Assembly (NCBI GenBank): GCA_028141885.1
Contig: JAOIQU010000002.1
Location: forward strand, 18,355 to 82,354
Direction: 5' to 3'
DNA: 64,000 nt
Source: Flavobacteriales bacterium
Lineage (GTDB): Bacteria; Bacteroidota; Bacteroidia; Flavobacteriales; UA16
A model generated the notes under the pieces. That model worked only from the letters and a program-made list of their open reading frames with translations, did no database searches and had not been told where the DNA came from. The stretch's first letter is position 1. Every line of letters begins with the position of its first letter. Below, one piece after another: positions 42,755 to 50,956 of this stretch. The translations under genes and the position numbers were made by a program.

Positions 42755-44044
42755 TCACCCTTCAGAAACGGGTGCAAATTCCACCCAAACGATTCGGTTT
42801 TCCGCGACCTCACGGATCACAAACTCGAATGGCGGGACGGAGACCGCTGTGCCCTCTTCTGGGATGTCTCCAACTTCATGGAGAATCAAGCCGCCGAGCG
42901 TGTCGTAGGCGTCCGCTTCAGGGAGGTTCCAGTCGTGGAGTTCATTCAACACCCTGATTTCACGGCGCGCAGGAATGTGCCAAAGGCCGTCTTCCACTGC
43001 GTGTTCGACATCCTCCTCGGGGTCGTCGTGCTCGTCTTCAATTTCACCGAGCAACTCCTCCACGATGTCTTCCATGGTCAGGATGCCAGCCGTGCCCCCG
43101 AATTCATCCACCACCACGGCCAAATGTCTGCGCCGCTTCAAGAACTGACGCAACAACTCGTCTCCCGGCATGGGTTCGGGCACCACAAACGTGGGCAACA
43201 AAATGGACCTCAGCGAATCGGGCCGGTCAAAGAGGTCTTTGGCGTGGACGTACCCCACGATGTGGTCCATGTCGCCTTTGAAGACCACGAGTTTTGAGAA
43301 CCCCGTCTCGATGAATGCTTGTTGGAGGTCCTCAACCGTGGTTTCGATGTCGACCCCACTGACCTCGTTGCGAGGCACCATGCTGTCCCTTGCTTGAACG
43401 CTCGGCAAGTCGAGGGCGTTTTGAAGGATTTGGAGTTCGTGTTCGAGCTCTTGTTCAGGAGCCATGCGTCCACTCAACCCCTTCACAAAGTGGTCCAAAT
43501 CGCTCACCCCCAGGGTGTCGACGGACACTTCGACTTGTCCACGAACAAACGGTTTCAGGAGCCCCTTGCTCACCATCATGACCACCCATGCGGGAGCTGC
43601 CAGAACCAAAACCAACAAAAGAAGGGGGTAGGCCATGACGTGAAGCCAAACGTTGGGAGAGGCGTGAAACAGCGATTTGGGCATGAACTCAGCCAGTACC
43701 AAGACCACCGCGGTGGTGATGCCGGTTTGTGTGGCCAGAACGGCGATCGGTTGCGCCGCTTCTTGCCATCCAGAGACCCCAAACAACCAGTGGCTGATCA
43801 ACGCACCCGATTCAATGCCACAAATGACGAGCGCAAGGTTGTTGCCAACGAGCATGGAAGCGATGAAGAGTTGGGGCCTGTTGGAGAGGGCGGCCACAAT
43901 TTTGCCTCGAATGGAGGATTGCGCGTTCAGTTCGGTCTGCAGTCTGCTCGACGCCACGAAGGCCATTTCCATGCCTGAGAAAAAGGCAGAGGCCAAAAGA
44001 GAAATTGCCAGAACGATGATCGAACTCGAAGGGTCAGGATCCAT
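42755..44044 (-). CDS. CNNM/HlyC-CorC family membrane protein with CBS pair
   Basis: A 429-residue protein with an N-terminal CNNM/DUF21 membrane domain (about 1-170, SAFFSGMEMAFVASSRL at its start). A CBS pair follows (about 200-320, VVVDEFGGTAGILTMEDIVEELLGEI in parts) and a C-terminal CorC-HlyC domain (340-429). Relatives are linked to magnesium or other metal efflux. It is a paralogue of GldE at 49.1 kb, and only position tells which is GldE. A TATCTTTC box lies 20 bases upstream. Confidence 0.9.
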   Translation of the reverse strand: MDPDPSSSIIVLAISLLASAFFSGMEMAFVASSRLQTELNAQSSIRGKIVAALSNRPQLFIASMLVGNNLALVICGIESGALISHWLFGVSGWQEAAQPIAVLATQTGITTAVVLVLAEFMPKSLFHASPNVWLHVMAYPLLLLVLVLAAPAWVVMMVSKGLLKPFVRGQVEVSVDTLGVSDLDHFVKGLSGRMAPEQELEHELQILQNALDLPSVQARDSMVPRNEVSGVDIETTVEDLQQAFIETGFSKLVVFKGDMDHIVGYVHAKDLFDRPDSLRSILLPTFVVPEPMPGDELLRQFLKRRRHLAVVVDEFGGTAGILTMEDIVEELLGEIEDEHDDPEEDVEHAVEDGLWHIPARREIRVLNELHDWNLPEADAYDTLGGLILHEVGDIPEEGTAVSVPPFEFVIREVAENRIVWVEFAPVSEG

Positions 44045-44082
44045 GCACGCAGTGTCGGTTCATCGAAAGATACATTGCAACG

Positions 44083-44304
44083 TCATTGGGGACGAGCCAT
44101 TCGAATGCGAAAGGCACGGCGAACCCCAAACCACAACCAAGAGATGCAAGGAAAAAGCCCCAGGGTCCAACGAGTCAAGTCTTCAGTCCACCACAAATAG
44201 AGCACATAGCATGTGGTCACAACGGACGTGACGAGCCAAAACAGTTCAGCAGCTCGCGCGGTCTTGTACGGGGCGGACGACTGGGGTTGGGTGGGTTCAG
44301 CCAT
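44083..44304 (-). CDS. Small two-helix membrane protein, unknown
   Basis: A 73-residue protein with two hydrophobic segments (about 22-40 and 47-62) rich in Trp, and a basic C-terminal tail (RRAFRIRMARP). No family is recognised. It sits in the same direction between lptC (19 bases upstream) and the CBS protein (38 bases downstream) and follows their codon style, so it is probably real. A CATCTTTG box ends 4 bases before the ATG. Confidence 0.6.
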   Translation of the reverse strand: MAEPTQPQSSAPYKTARAAELFWLVTSVVTTCYVLYLWWTEDLTRWTLGLFPCISWLWFGVRRAFRIRMARPQ

Positions 44305-44323
44305 GACTCAAAGATGATGCTTG

Positions 44324-44953
44324 TCAGGGATCCTTCGACGTTTCCGAATCCATCCCGAGGTCAAACGACCCAGTTGGCGCCAAAATCTCGTACTTCTCAA
44401 ACTGACTGTCGGCCCTCAAGCCGCGACCGCGCAGCACGCCTTGGGCCGTTTCAATCTCCACAGGCCGATCGGTGTGCACCAAGTCGGAATCGTGCGACCA
44501 AACGAGGTGTTCGGTCAAAAGACGGTCTCCCTCGTGGTTCACGAGGACCACTTCTTCCCAGGCTTCAAGGCGGCTGGACTGATCGTCGTAGGTGCCCCTC
44601 ACGGCAGAGAGACGCGCGGAGTGTTGGGTTTGGGTGCCTCCAATGAACAAGGTGAATCCTTGATCCACATGCCACAGCGAGGGCCCTTCATCTGCCTCGT
44701 CCTTTGACTCCCAGCGCTCGAGGCGGGAAGCCCTTAGAGATTGAATCACTTTTCCCCGTTCGGTGTATTCAAAGTACCCATCTTCCACAATTTGGGAGGG
44801 TCGACGCGAAGCCGTTGAATCTTGATCTTCGGGAATGGAAGAGGTGGATTGCTCTTCAGCGCAGCTCCACAAAGACAGGCACAACGAGAAAACCGCCCAT
44901 CCCGAGAAGGGCGGACGGTTTCTGAGGATGTCATTGTGCCGGTGCAGGGCCAT
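44324..44953 (-). CDS. lptC: LPS export periplasmic protein LptC
   Basis: LptC hands LPS from the LptBFG transporter to the periplasmic bridge. The 209-residue protein has a lipoprotein-like signal (Cys in SLWSCAEE, about residue 31) and the beta-jellyroll pattern of the family: DGYFEYTERGKVIQ, LSAVRGTYDDQSSRLEAWEEVVLV (in parts), LLTEHLVW and VEIETAQGVLRGRGLRADSQFEKYEI (in parts). A Cys after the signal suggests lipid anchoring, unlike the E. coli form with a membrane helix. The start shares its A with the upstream stop (TGATG). Confidence 0.9.
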   Translation of the reverse strand: MALHRHNDILRNRPPFSGWAVFSLCLSLWSCAEEQSTSSIPEDQDSTASRRPSQIVEDGYFEYTERGKVIQSLRASRLERWESKDEADEGPSLWHVDQGFTLFIGGTQTQHSARLSAVRGTYDDQSSRLEAWEEVVLVNHEGDRLLTEHLVWSHDSDLVHTDRPVEIETAQGVLRGRGLRADSQFEKYEILAPTGSFDLGMDSETSKDP

Positions 44954-46350
44954 CAGCGCACCCGAATCGTGGTGGTTTCACCGGCACATGGGCAACCTGA
45001 CTTGTTGGGCACGGTGAATGAACCACCTGCTTGTTTCCCGTAAGTGAAGATGTCGTCCACAGTGGGGAACTGTTTGGCCATGTTCGCAATCTTCTTGCCG
45101 GCCAACTCGGAAAGATCCGCGTTCATTCTCTTGGCCTTGGCGTAGTAGTCCGACGCCACCCAGTAGACGGAACGCGCACCCAAAGCCCCATCGTTGCATG
45201 CTTTGGAACTGCCAGCAATGGCGTCGCCGATGAGCATGTACGCATCGCCGTTGTTGGCGTCCACACCGAGCACTTGCTGTGCATAGCGCTTGGCCGTGCC
45301 TGTGCGTCCCATGGCGCTGGCAATCTGCCCTGTCTTCAACAAGTACGTCACCTGGTCGGCACAATCCCCACAACGGGACACCGCATCTTCCATGTATGTG
45401 AAGCTCGAGTCGAGCTGGCTTGCCTTGGCGAAGCCAATGCCGATGGCGTACGCTGCTGGTGCGGAGGGCTCTACAGCGTAAACGGCAGTGGCCACAGGCA
45501 GGAACAACGCGTTGTCCGTGCATTCTTTCTTGTTCAACAGACGCAACACCTTCAGTTTGAGGTCCATGTTGTCAGGGTCTGCTGCAACGGCAGCTTCGAG
45601 GACGGGCACCATGTCGGCACAGTCTGCAATCGCCACAAACACCGTCTCGATGTTGCTCTTGGCCTTTTCGTAACGCTTGATGCTGCTTTCCTTGCCCGCT
45701 TCTTGGGCCCGTGCCAATCCGGCTTGGATGTAGTCGGTCAGGGTCAAGTAATCGGTCAGCATCTGGGCGCGCATGGCCGTCTGGGCAGCTTCATCTCCTT
45801 TCAACGTGCGCTTCATGGTGTAGAAGCTTGCAGTGTAGTACTGGTACAGTGTTGTCGCTGAAGATTCGCCTTGCAAGCAGTCAATGCTCTTCTTGAACAT
45901 CTCGTAGGCTTGTTGATGCTCGTCTTTGTTGTACTTGTAGAAGTCAGCGGCCTTGCGCCCGAGGACTTCGCAGCGGTTGTTGGGGCTGCGCTTGGTGCTT
46001 GGGAACAACTCCATGCGCTTGTCGTGCAGAAACATCAAACTGTCGACCAGTACGGCGTGGCGAGGGTCTTCAGCGTCGATTTTTTTAAGTTCCTTGCCCA
46101 CAAACGAGGCGCCATCGGCGTAGATGCCTTCACTGGCTTGCTCAGGACAAACGGCACATGCCTTTCTCCACTGGATGTAGGCCTCGTCGTAGTTTTTCTG
46201 CTTCTTGTAGGATTTGTAGACGCTCAGCGCTTCTTTGCAGTTGATGCGCTGTTCTTCCGTGGTTCCGTATTTGTCGTCTTGAGCATAGCCGGGAACGCTT
46301 GCGAACGCGGCGGCAAGACTGAGAAAGAGGAGGTGTTGCAGGGCCTTCAT
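44953..46350 (-). CDS. Exported TPR-type protein
   Basis: A 465-residue protein with a signal peptide (MKALQHLLFLSLAAAFASVPGYA in part) and a mostly helical body with several TPR-like repeats. Paired cysteines (AVCPEQ, CGDCAD, SGCPCAG at the C-terminus) are regular. Bacteroidota often carry such a protein between lptC and an outer-membrane protein gene; its job is not known to me. The ATG at 46350 has an A-rich leader (GAAAACAAGAAACC), the kind of initiation region used in this phylum instead of a Shine-Dalgarno site. It is coupled to lptC by TGATG. Confidence 0.82.
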   Translation of the reverse strand: MKALQHLLFLSLAAAFASVPGYAQDDKYGTTEEQRINCKEALSVYKSYKKQKNYDEAYIQWRKACAVCPEQASEGIYADGASFVGKELKKIDAEDPRHAVLVDSLMFLHDKRMELFPSTKRSPNNRCEVLGRKAADFYKYNKDEHQQAYEMFKKSIDCLQGESSATTLYQYYTASFYTMKRTLKGDEAAQTAMRAQMLTDYLTLTDYIQAGLARAQEAGKESSIKRYEKAKSNIETVFVAIADCADMVPVLEAAVAADPDNMDLKLKVLRLLNKKECTDNALFLPVATAVYAVEPSAPAAYAIGIGFAKASQLDSSFTYMEDAVSRCGDCADQVTYLLKTGQIASAMGRTGTAKRYAQQVLGVDANNGDAYMLIGDAIAGSSKACNDGALGARSVYWVASDYYAKAKRMNADLSELAGKKIANMAKQFPTVDDIFTYGKQAGGSFTVPNKSGCPCAGETTTIRVR

Positions 46351-46394
46351 GGTTTCTTGTTTTCTGCGGTTCAATGGGGCTCTTGTGGTTGAGG

Positions 46395-47822
46395 TCAATC
46401 GTACAACCTTGGAATCAACCACAAGTTCTTGGCAGTGGGGGTCAAAGTGACGCCCACGTGGAGCCTGAGGTTGCTTTCTGTGTGCACTGAATTGAGGGTT
46501 GTGTTGCGGGTGCCAAAATCCATGCCAAAGTGCAGTTGACTGGCGCTTCGACTTCCTTTCAAGGGGGTGTTCACGCCCAAACTCACGCGTTGCTCGGTCA
46601 AGTCATGTGTCGATCCATCGTCGCTCAGAAGCGTTGTCGGCAAGGTGGATTGTCGCATGCCAAAGCGCCACGTGGATCGGCTTGTTTTGCCCGCTTTTCT
46701 TTTCGGAGTGACCATGACTCCGACGGCGGTGCTGCTGGCGTCGTTCCACACAGCAGCGCCCTCCATCAGATGGTCGAGGGTTCCGTCAGAGGATGACCAA
46801 GATTGACTGTGGTGGTCGACGAACACGCCAAGTCGGCCGCCGGTCGGACCGTCCCATTGCAAGCCACCGCCCAGGGTCCACTTCTGCGGGACCTTGCCAT
46901 TGAGGATGGCCGCTTCGTAGGACGAGGTGTCCAGTCCGGCAACCACGCCGTTGAACACCACCGTGGATTGGACCAACCGAGAAAAGTCGGTGTTCAATGT
47001 TCTGGCCGGGCTCCATGTTCCGCCGAGTTTGAGCATCCAACTGCCTTGGAAATCCTTGGAGTCGTTGTATTTGACACGCAACATTTTGTAGCCCTCCGCA
47101 CCGAGAATGAATCCCGTTGCGCGATGCCTCGAAGAGATGGAGGTTCGCACATCTCTGAAGGTGACATCTTCAATGTCCAAGACCGCGCTTTGGATGGCGT
47201 CACCAAACCAGTGGTCGACTTGAATCCCCGCATCCAACCCCCACATGTTCACGAGGACACTGTCCGAGGCACCCGCAGGGTTCCATCGGCGTCCTCGCCA
47301 TCCGCGTGACAAGCCGACATAAGCCCGGGCAAGACCTCCTTGGCCTTCGTACGATTCCGTGATGTCCCCGAGGGTGGAGTCGGACAAGGAGCGGGCGACG
47401 TCAAACGCTTTTGACGTCATCGGGGTCAACCCCAAATGAAAGGCTCGGGGTCGGCGCGCACGCTTGATCACGAGTCCAAAGCTCCCCGGCCCACCGGTCA
47501 TCGTTTGTGTGGATCGGTCGCCTTCTGTCAGACGTATGCCTTGAAGGTTCACGGAACCTTGAAACGTGGGGTGCACAATGCTTGCGGATGAAGCGGGTTG
47601 ATCGGCATTCACCGACATGTGCCCCGCGGACACTGAGGTGACCCCGCCCATGCTTGCGATTGCTGGGGTCAATGTCCCCTGAGATGTACCTAGCCCAAAG
47701 CGCGCGAATGGACTGAAATCCGTCTCTTGCCCCATGGCCGCAGAACCCCAAACAACCATGATCAACAGCAGGGCCCAAGCGCGTCCAAAATGGCCGAGGA
47801 CGGGGTGGTCAGGAGACGTCAT
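46395..47822 (-). CDS. Outer-membrane beta-barrel protein of a Bacteroidota family
   Basis: A 475-residue exported protein with a signal peptide ending at AMGQ. Alternating amphipathic strands follow throughout, including FARFGLGTSQGT at the mature start, and the last residue region is NLWLIPRLYD. The mature start resembles FadL-like or porin-like barrels of the phylum, but no substrate is known. The start at 47822 overlaps coaX by 14 bases; an ATG at 47843 is the alternative. It forms an operon with coaX upstream and the TPR gene downstream (44 bases). Confidence 0.78.
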   Translation of the reverse strand: MTSPDHPVLGHFGRAWALLLIMVVWGSAAMGQETDFSPFARFGLGTSQGTLTPAIASMGGVTSVSAGHMSVNADQPASSASIVHPTFQGSVNLQGIRLTEGDRSTQTMTGGPGSFGLVIKRARRPRAFHLGLTPMTSKAFDVARSLSDSTLGDITESYEGQGGLARAYVGLSRGWRGRRWNPAGASDSVLVNMWGLDAGIQVDHWFGDAIQSAVLDIEDVTFRDVRTSISSRHRATGFILGAEGYKMLRVKYNDSKDFQGSWMLKLGGTWSPARTLNTDFSRLVQSTVVFNGVVAGLDTSSYEAAILNGKVPQKWTLGGGLQWDGPTGGRLGVFVDHHSQSWSSSDGTLDHLMEGAAVWNDASSTAVGVMVTPKRKAGKTSRSTWRFGMRQSTLPTTLLSDDGSTHDLTEQRVSLGVNTPLKGSRSASQLHFGMDFGTRNTTLNSVHTESNLRLHVGVTLTPTAKNLWLIPRLYD

Positions 47823-48576
47823 GGAAGTGTCGAAGAAGTGCATGATGCCCTTTCAGGGTCAAATGAGCGTCGGCGAATTTCGGGCGGATGCCTCGGAGTT
47901 CCAAGTGCACGGCGTCACCTCCAGTCAAGATGAGTCCAAGATTTGGCACTTCTTGGCGCAAAGCCGCCCATCTCCCTTCAATTTCGGCCACCAAGCCGCC
48001 CACGGCGCCAGCAAGCAACGCGGTGGGGGTGTTGCTTCCCATCGCTCGAGCTTGACGCAGCTCAGGGACAATCGCATTCAAGTCGGGCTGCGGCAAGTTG
48101 GCCGTGCCGTGCGCCATTGCGGTCAAGCGCATCTGGAGACCAGGTGAAATGGTCCCGCCGATGTGTGTGCCGTGATCGAGGAGGTCCATGGTCACGCATG
48201 TGCCCGCGTCTACGATGAGCCATGGTTGGGAAGGGTCTTCAGAAGCGCCTTGCACCACAGCCCAAACATTGGCCACCCGATCCAATCCCAAGGTCTCGGG
48301 TGAAGTCACATTGGTCCGCAAAGGCAATGCATCGCCAGGTTTGAACACGTGGCAGGATGGGCTGATGTCCGACCAGGGATCGAGCTTGCCACTTCCGGAC
48401 ACCCACACCAAGTCGTTTGCACCGACCTGAGCTTTCCAGCGATTGAGCGCAGAGAAGTCCTCGAGGGCCACCCTTTCCAAGGTCCGTGGAGGTGAGGACA
48501 GCGGGGCGTCAGCGTCGAAGGCCGCCCATTTGACGCGCGTGTTGCCCACTTCAAGGATCCAGTGCTTCACGACCAT
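47809..48576 (-). CDS. coaX: Type III pantothenate kinase
   Basis: CoaX phosphorylates pantothenate, the first step to coenzyme A. The 255-residue protein shows TLGLDRVANVWA, IVDAGTCVTMD and the GGTISPGLQMR block of the family. The first ATP-site motif, normally D-x-G-N-T, reads LEVGNTRVKWA, with Glu in place of Asp. This is a conservative change but affects a key residue. The gene overlaps gldD by 10 bases and the barrel gene by 14. PanD at 2.5 kb acts earlier in the same pathway. Confidence 0.9.
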   Translation of the reverse strand: MVVKHWILEVGNTRVKWAAFDADAPLSSPPRTLERVALEDFSALNRWKAQVGANDLVWVSGSGKLDPWSDISPSCHVFKPGDALPLRTNVTSPETLGLDRVANVWAVVQGASEDPSQPWLIVDAGTCVTMDLLDHGTHIGGTISPGLQMRLTAMAHGTANLPQPDLNAIVPELRQARAMGSNTPTALLAGAVGGLVAEIEGRWAALRQEVPNLGLILTGGDAVHLELRGIRPKFADAHLTLKGHHALLRHFHDVS

Positions 48577-49151
48577 TCGAGGGATTCCATGATGCGACGG
48601 ATGTCCGCTTCCATGCGTTCGAGGACCGGGGCGGTGCTGTCTGGGTTGGGGGCGTGGTTGAAATACAGCGAGCCGCGCATGAAATGCGAGGTGCTGTCCG
48701 TGACGAAAAACTGGATGGGCGCGGCGACAGGTCCCTCCAACACGTAAATCATCCCAGACTTTCTCGGCAAATCGAGGGCGTGCCGACGGATTCCAGCGGC
48801 AGCGACTTCATGACCAAACACCAAAGACTGTGCTTCTTGAATCAATTTGGGAAGCGCATTGCCCACAGGGCGTTCGGTGCAATGAACGCGAGCATTGAAG
48901 CGCGGGAAGACCAAGTTGTACCAACAACCCGCCTCGCCCTGAGGTGCCGACCGCACTTCCACTTTCGCATGAGACGGGACCCGGTAGGTGGTGTTGCAAG
49001 GTGACGTGTATCGAGCCGAGGTGGTGTCGGGCAACGTGATGCGCACCTGACCTTCCGGTTTGGGCACGGAAACCGCATCGGGTTGAATCCACCACGCCAC
49101 GCCCGCGAGCACCGCAATCATGGCCAACAGCCAAATCCGAGCGCTCTTCAT
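48567..49151 (-). CDS. gldD: Gliding motility protein GldD
   Basis: GldD is needed for gliding and type IX secretion in flavobacteria; its exact role is unsettled. The 194-residue protein has an N-terminal membrane segment (about 5-22) followed by the PKPEGQVRITLPD region. FPRFNARVHCTERPVGN and the conserved end FVTDSTSHFMRGSLYFNHAPNPDSTAPV (in parts) follow. Classical GldD is a lipoprotein, but no Cys lies behind this signal, so it is probably held by an uncleaved helix. It overlaps gldE by 4 bases (ATGA), the usual order. Confidence 0.92.
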   Translation of the reverse strand: MKSARIWLLAMIAVLAGVAWWIQPDAVSVPKPEGQVRITLPDTTSARYTSPCNTTYRVPSHAKVEVRSAPQGEAGCWYNLVFPRFNARVHCTERPVGNALPKLIQEAQSLVFGHEVAAAGIRRHALDLPRKSGMIYVLEGPVAAPIQFFVTDSTSHFMRGSLYFNHAPNPDSTAPVLERMEADIRRIMESLEWS

Positions 49152-50461
49152 CGTTCTGCGGGCAATTCGATTTTGATCCGATGGATGCGTCGCGCATCCC
49201 CGGCATCCACGCTCAACTTCACCCCTTCGAATTCGACAAATTCCCCTTTGCGAAGAAGCTTGCCTGATTGTTCCACCATGAAGCCCCCGAGGGTGTCACT
49301 TTCTCCCTTCGCAGCCTCCCAGGTTTCTTCATCCAACCCCAAAATGCGGTAGGCGTCGAGCAAGGAGGTTTTGGCTTCCATCAAAAACGTGCGCTCGTCA
49401 AGAACAGAGTGCATCACCTCTTCGTCGTCAAATTCGTCGGCGATGTCACCCACAATTTCTTCGAGGACATCTTCGAGGGTGACGATTCCGCTGGTGCCTC
49501 CATACTCGTCCACGACGATGGCGATGTGAATTTTTTTGCTTTGAAATTCCCGGAGCAAGTCGTCAATTTTCTTGCCTTCAGGGATGTACATCGGTGCGCG
49601 CAGGACATTCGTCCAATCGAGGTCGTCCATGTGCAACGAAGGCAACAGGTCCTTCACGTGCAAGATGCCGATGATTTGGTCAGGGGAGCCTTCGTGGACG
49701 GGGATTCTGCTGAATCCCGATGCCACAATGGTGGCCCTGACGTGCGCCCAAGAATCTTCCTTGCTGAAAGTGCTGATGTCTGTGCGCGGCGTCATGACCT
49801 GCTTGGCATCTTTGGACCCAAAATTCACAATACCCTCGAGGATGCGCTGCTCTTCTTCGCTTCGCTCCTCGTTGTCTGTCAGCTCGAGGGCTTGTTCCAA
49901 ATCTTCCACGCTCACTTCCGTGGTGGGCGCCTGAAGTTTGGCATCCATCCATCGGCCAAGGGTCACCAGCGGCAACCATGCCGGGCGGAAAAGACGTTGG
50001 CACCAGGTCAACGGACCTGAGGTGACCTTGGCGAGTTCAACCCCAAACGTGGTGGCATAAATCTTGGGAATCACTTCGCCAAACAACACCAAGAGGAAGG
50101 TCACGCCTGCCACATGAATCAGCGTATTCAGCCAAGGGGGCAATGTTTCGCTTGGAAACAAATCCTCGGCCACCACCGTGGCGATGAGCACGATGCTGAT
50201 GTTGACGAGGTTGTTCACCACCAAAATGGTCCCGAGCAAGTTTCGCGGGCCGTCGGTGTTGTTGGGGGTGCGCATGAGGGCCAAGACTCGCGACGCCCCG
50301 GTGGAATCGTCCTCTTCCAGCTCGCTCAAGGATTGAGGGGACAGGCTGAAAAACGCCACCTCAGAACCTGATACCAGGGCCGAGATCACCAACAAGATCA
50401 CGACCACGAGCAGGCTGACCCAATGGTCCATCAGGGTCGCGGCGTTCACCACATGTTCCAT
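49148..50461 (-). CDS. gldE: Gliding motility-associated protein GldE
   Basis: A 437-residue member of the CNNM/CorC-HlyC family. It has an N-terminal membrane domain (about 10-165, SALVSGSEVAFFSLSP), a CBS pair (VMTPRTDISTF and VVDEYGGTSGIVTLEDVLEEIVGDI in parts) and a C-terminal CorC domain. It is assigned as GldE because it lies between ssb and gldD, as in Flavobacterium. GldE is thought to work with GldD. It starts 15 bases after ssb. Its paralogue is at 42.8 kb. Confidence 0.92.
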   Translation of the reverse strand: MEHVVNAATLMDHWVSLLVVVILLVISALVSGSEVAFFSLSPQSLSELEEDDSTGASRVLALMRTPNNTDGPRNLLGTILVVNNLVNISIVLIATVVAEDLFPSETLPPWLNTLIHVAGVTFLLVLFGEVIPKIYATTFGVELAKVTSGPLTWCQRLFRPAWLPLVTLGRWMDAKLQAPTTEVSVEDLEQALELTDNEERSEEEQRILEGIVNFGSKDAKQVMTPRTDISTFSKEDSWAHVRATIVASGFSRIPVHEGSPDQIIGILHVKDLLPSLHMDDLDWTNVLRAPMYIPEGKKIDDLLREFQSKKIHIAIVVDEYGGTSGIVTLEDVLEEIVGDIADEFDDEEVMHSVLDERTFLMEAKTSLLDAYRILGLDEETWEAAKGESDTLGGFMVEQSGKLLRKGEFVEFEGVKLSVDAGDARRIHRIKIELPAER

Positions 50462-50476
50462 GCAATCGGGGCGAGG

Positions 50477-50938
50477 TCAGAAGGGGAGGTCGTCCGCATT
50501 GGCAGGTTGCGAGGCTGCTGGCGTTGTCGCAGGCGTTGGTGCTGCGGTGGGCTGCTGTGCTGATGCGGCGGGGGCATTTGCCTGCATCTGGTTGTCGCGG
50601 TTGGGCGCAGGCCCCAACAGTTGCATGACGTCGGCCACCACTTCAGTGGTGTAGCGATTTTGTCCTTGTTGGTCCTGCCATTGACGCGTCTTCAACTTGC
50701 CCTCGATGTAGCATTGTGAACCCGTCTTGAGGTATTTGCCAGCCGTTTCTGCCAGGCCTCTCCAAAGGACGACGTTGTGCCACTCTGTGTTGGTGATGCG
50801 CTCTCCGGAGGCCCGATCCGTGTAGGACTCGGAGGTGGCCATGCGAAGGGAACAAACCGCCACACCGTTGGGAGTGTAACGCAATTCTGGGTTTTGGCCG
50901 AGGTTGCCGACCAAGATCACTTTGTTGATGCCTGCCAT
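50477..50938 (-). CDS. ssb: Single-stranded DNA-binding protein
   Basis: Ssb coats single-stranded DNA in replication and repair. The 153-residue protein has the OB fold (1-105, [21 protein letters not shown] in part and [20 protein letters not shown]). A Gln/Ala/Pro-rich linker (about 115-145) and the acidic tip DDLPF, which recruits repair enzymes such as RecQ, complete it. A TACCTTCG element fills the short gap to mutY, so ssb-gldE-gldD may start their own transcript. Confidence 0.96.
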   Translation of the reverse strand: MAGINKVILVGNLGQNPELRYTPNGVAVCSLRMATSESYTDRASGERITNTEWHNVVLWRGLAETAGKYLKTGSQCYIEGKLKTRQWQDQQGQNRYTTEVVADVMQLLGPAPNRDNQMQANAPAASAQQPTAAPTPATTPAASQPANADDLPF

Positions 50939-50942
50939 GAGC

Positions 50943-50950
50943 CGAAGGTA
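50943..50950 (-). promoter_or_regulatory. -7-like element TACCTTCG before ssb
   Basis: It lies in the 18-base gap between the mutY stop and the ssb start and ends 4 bases before the ATG. One mismatch to TAnnTTTG. Confidence 0.35.
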
Positions 50951-50956
50951 CTGCTT

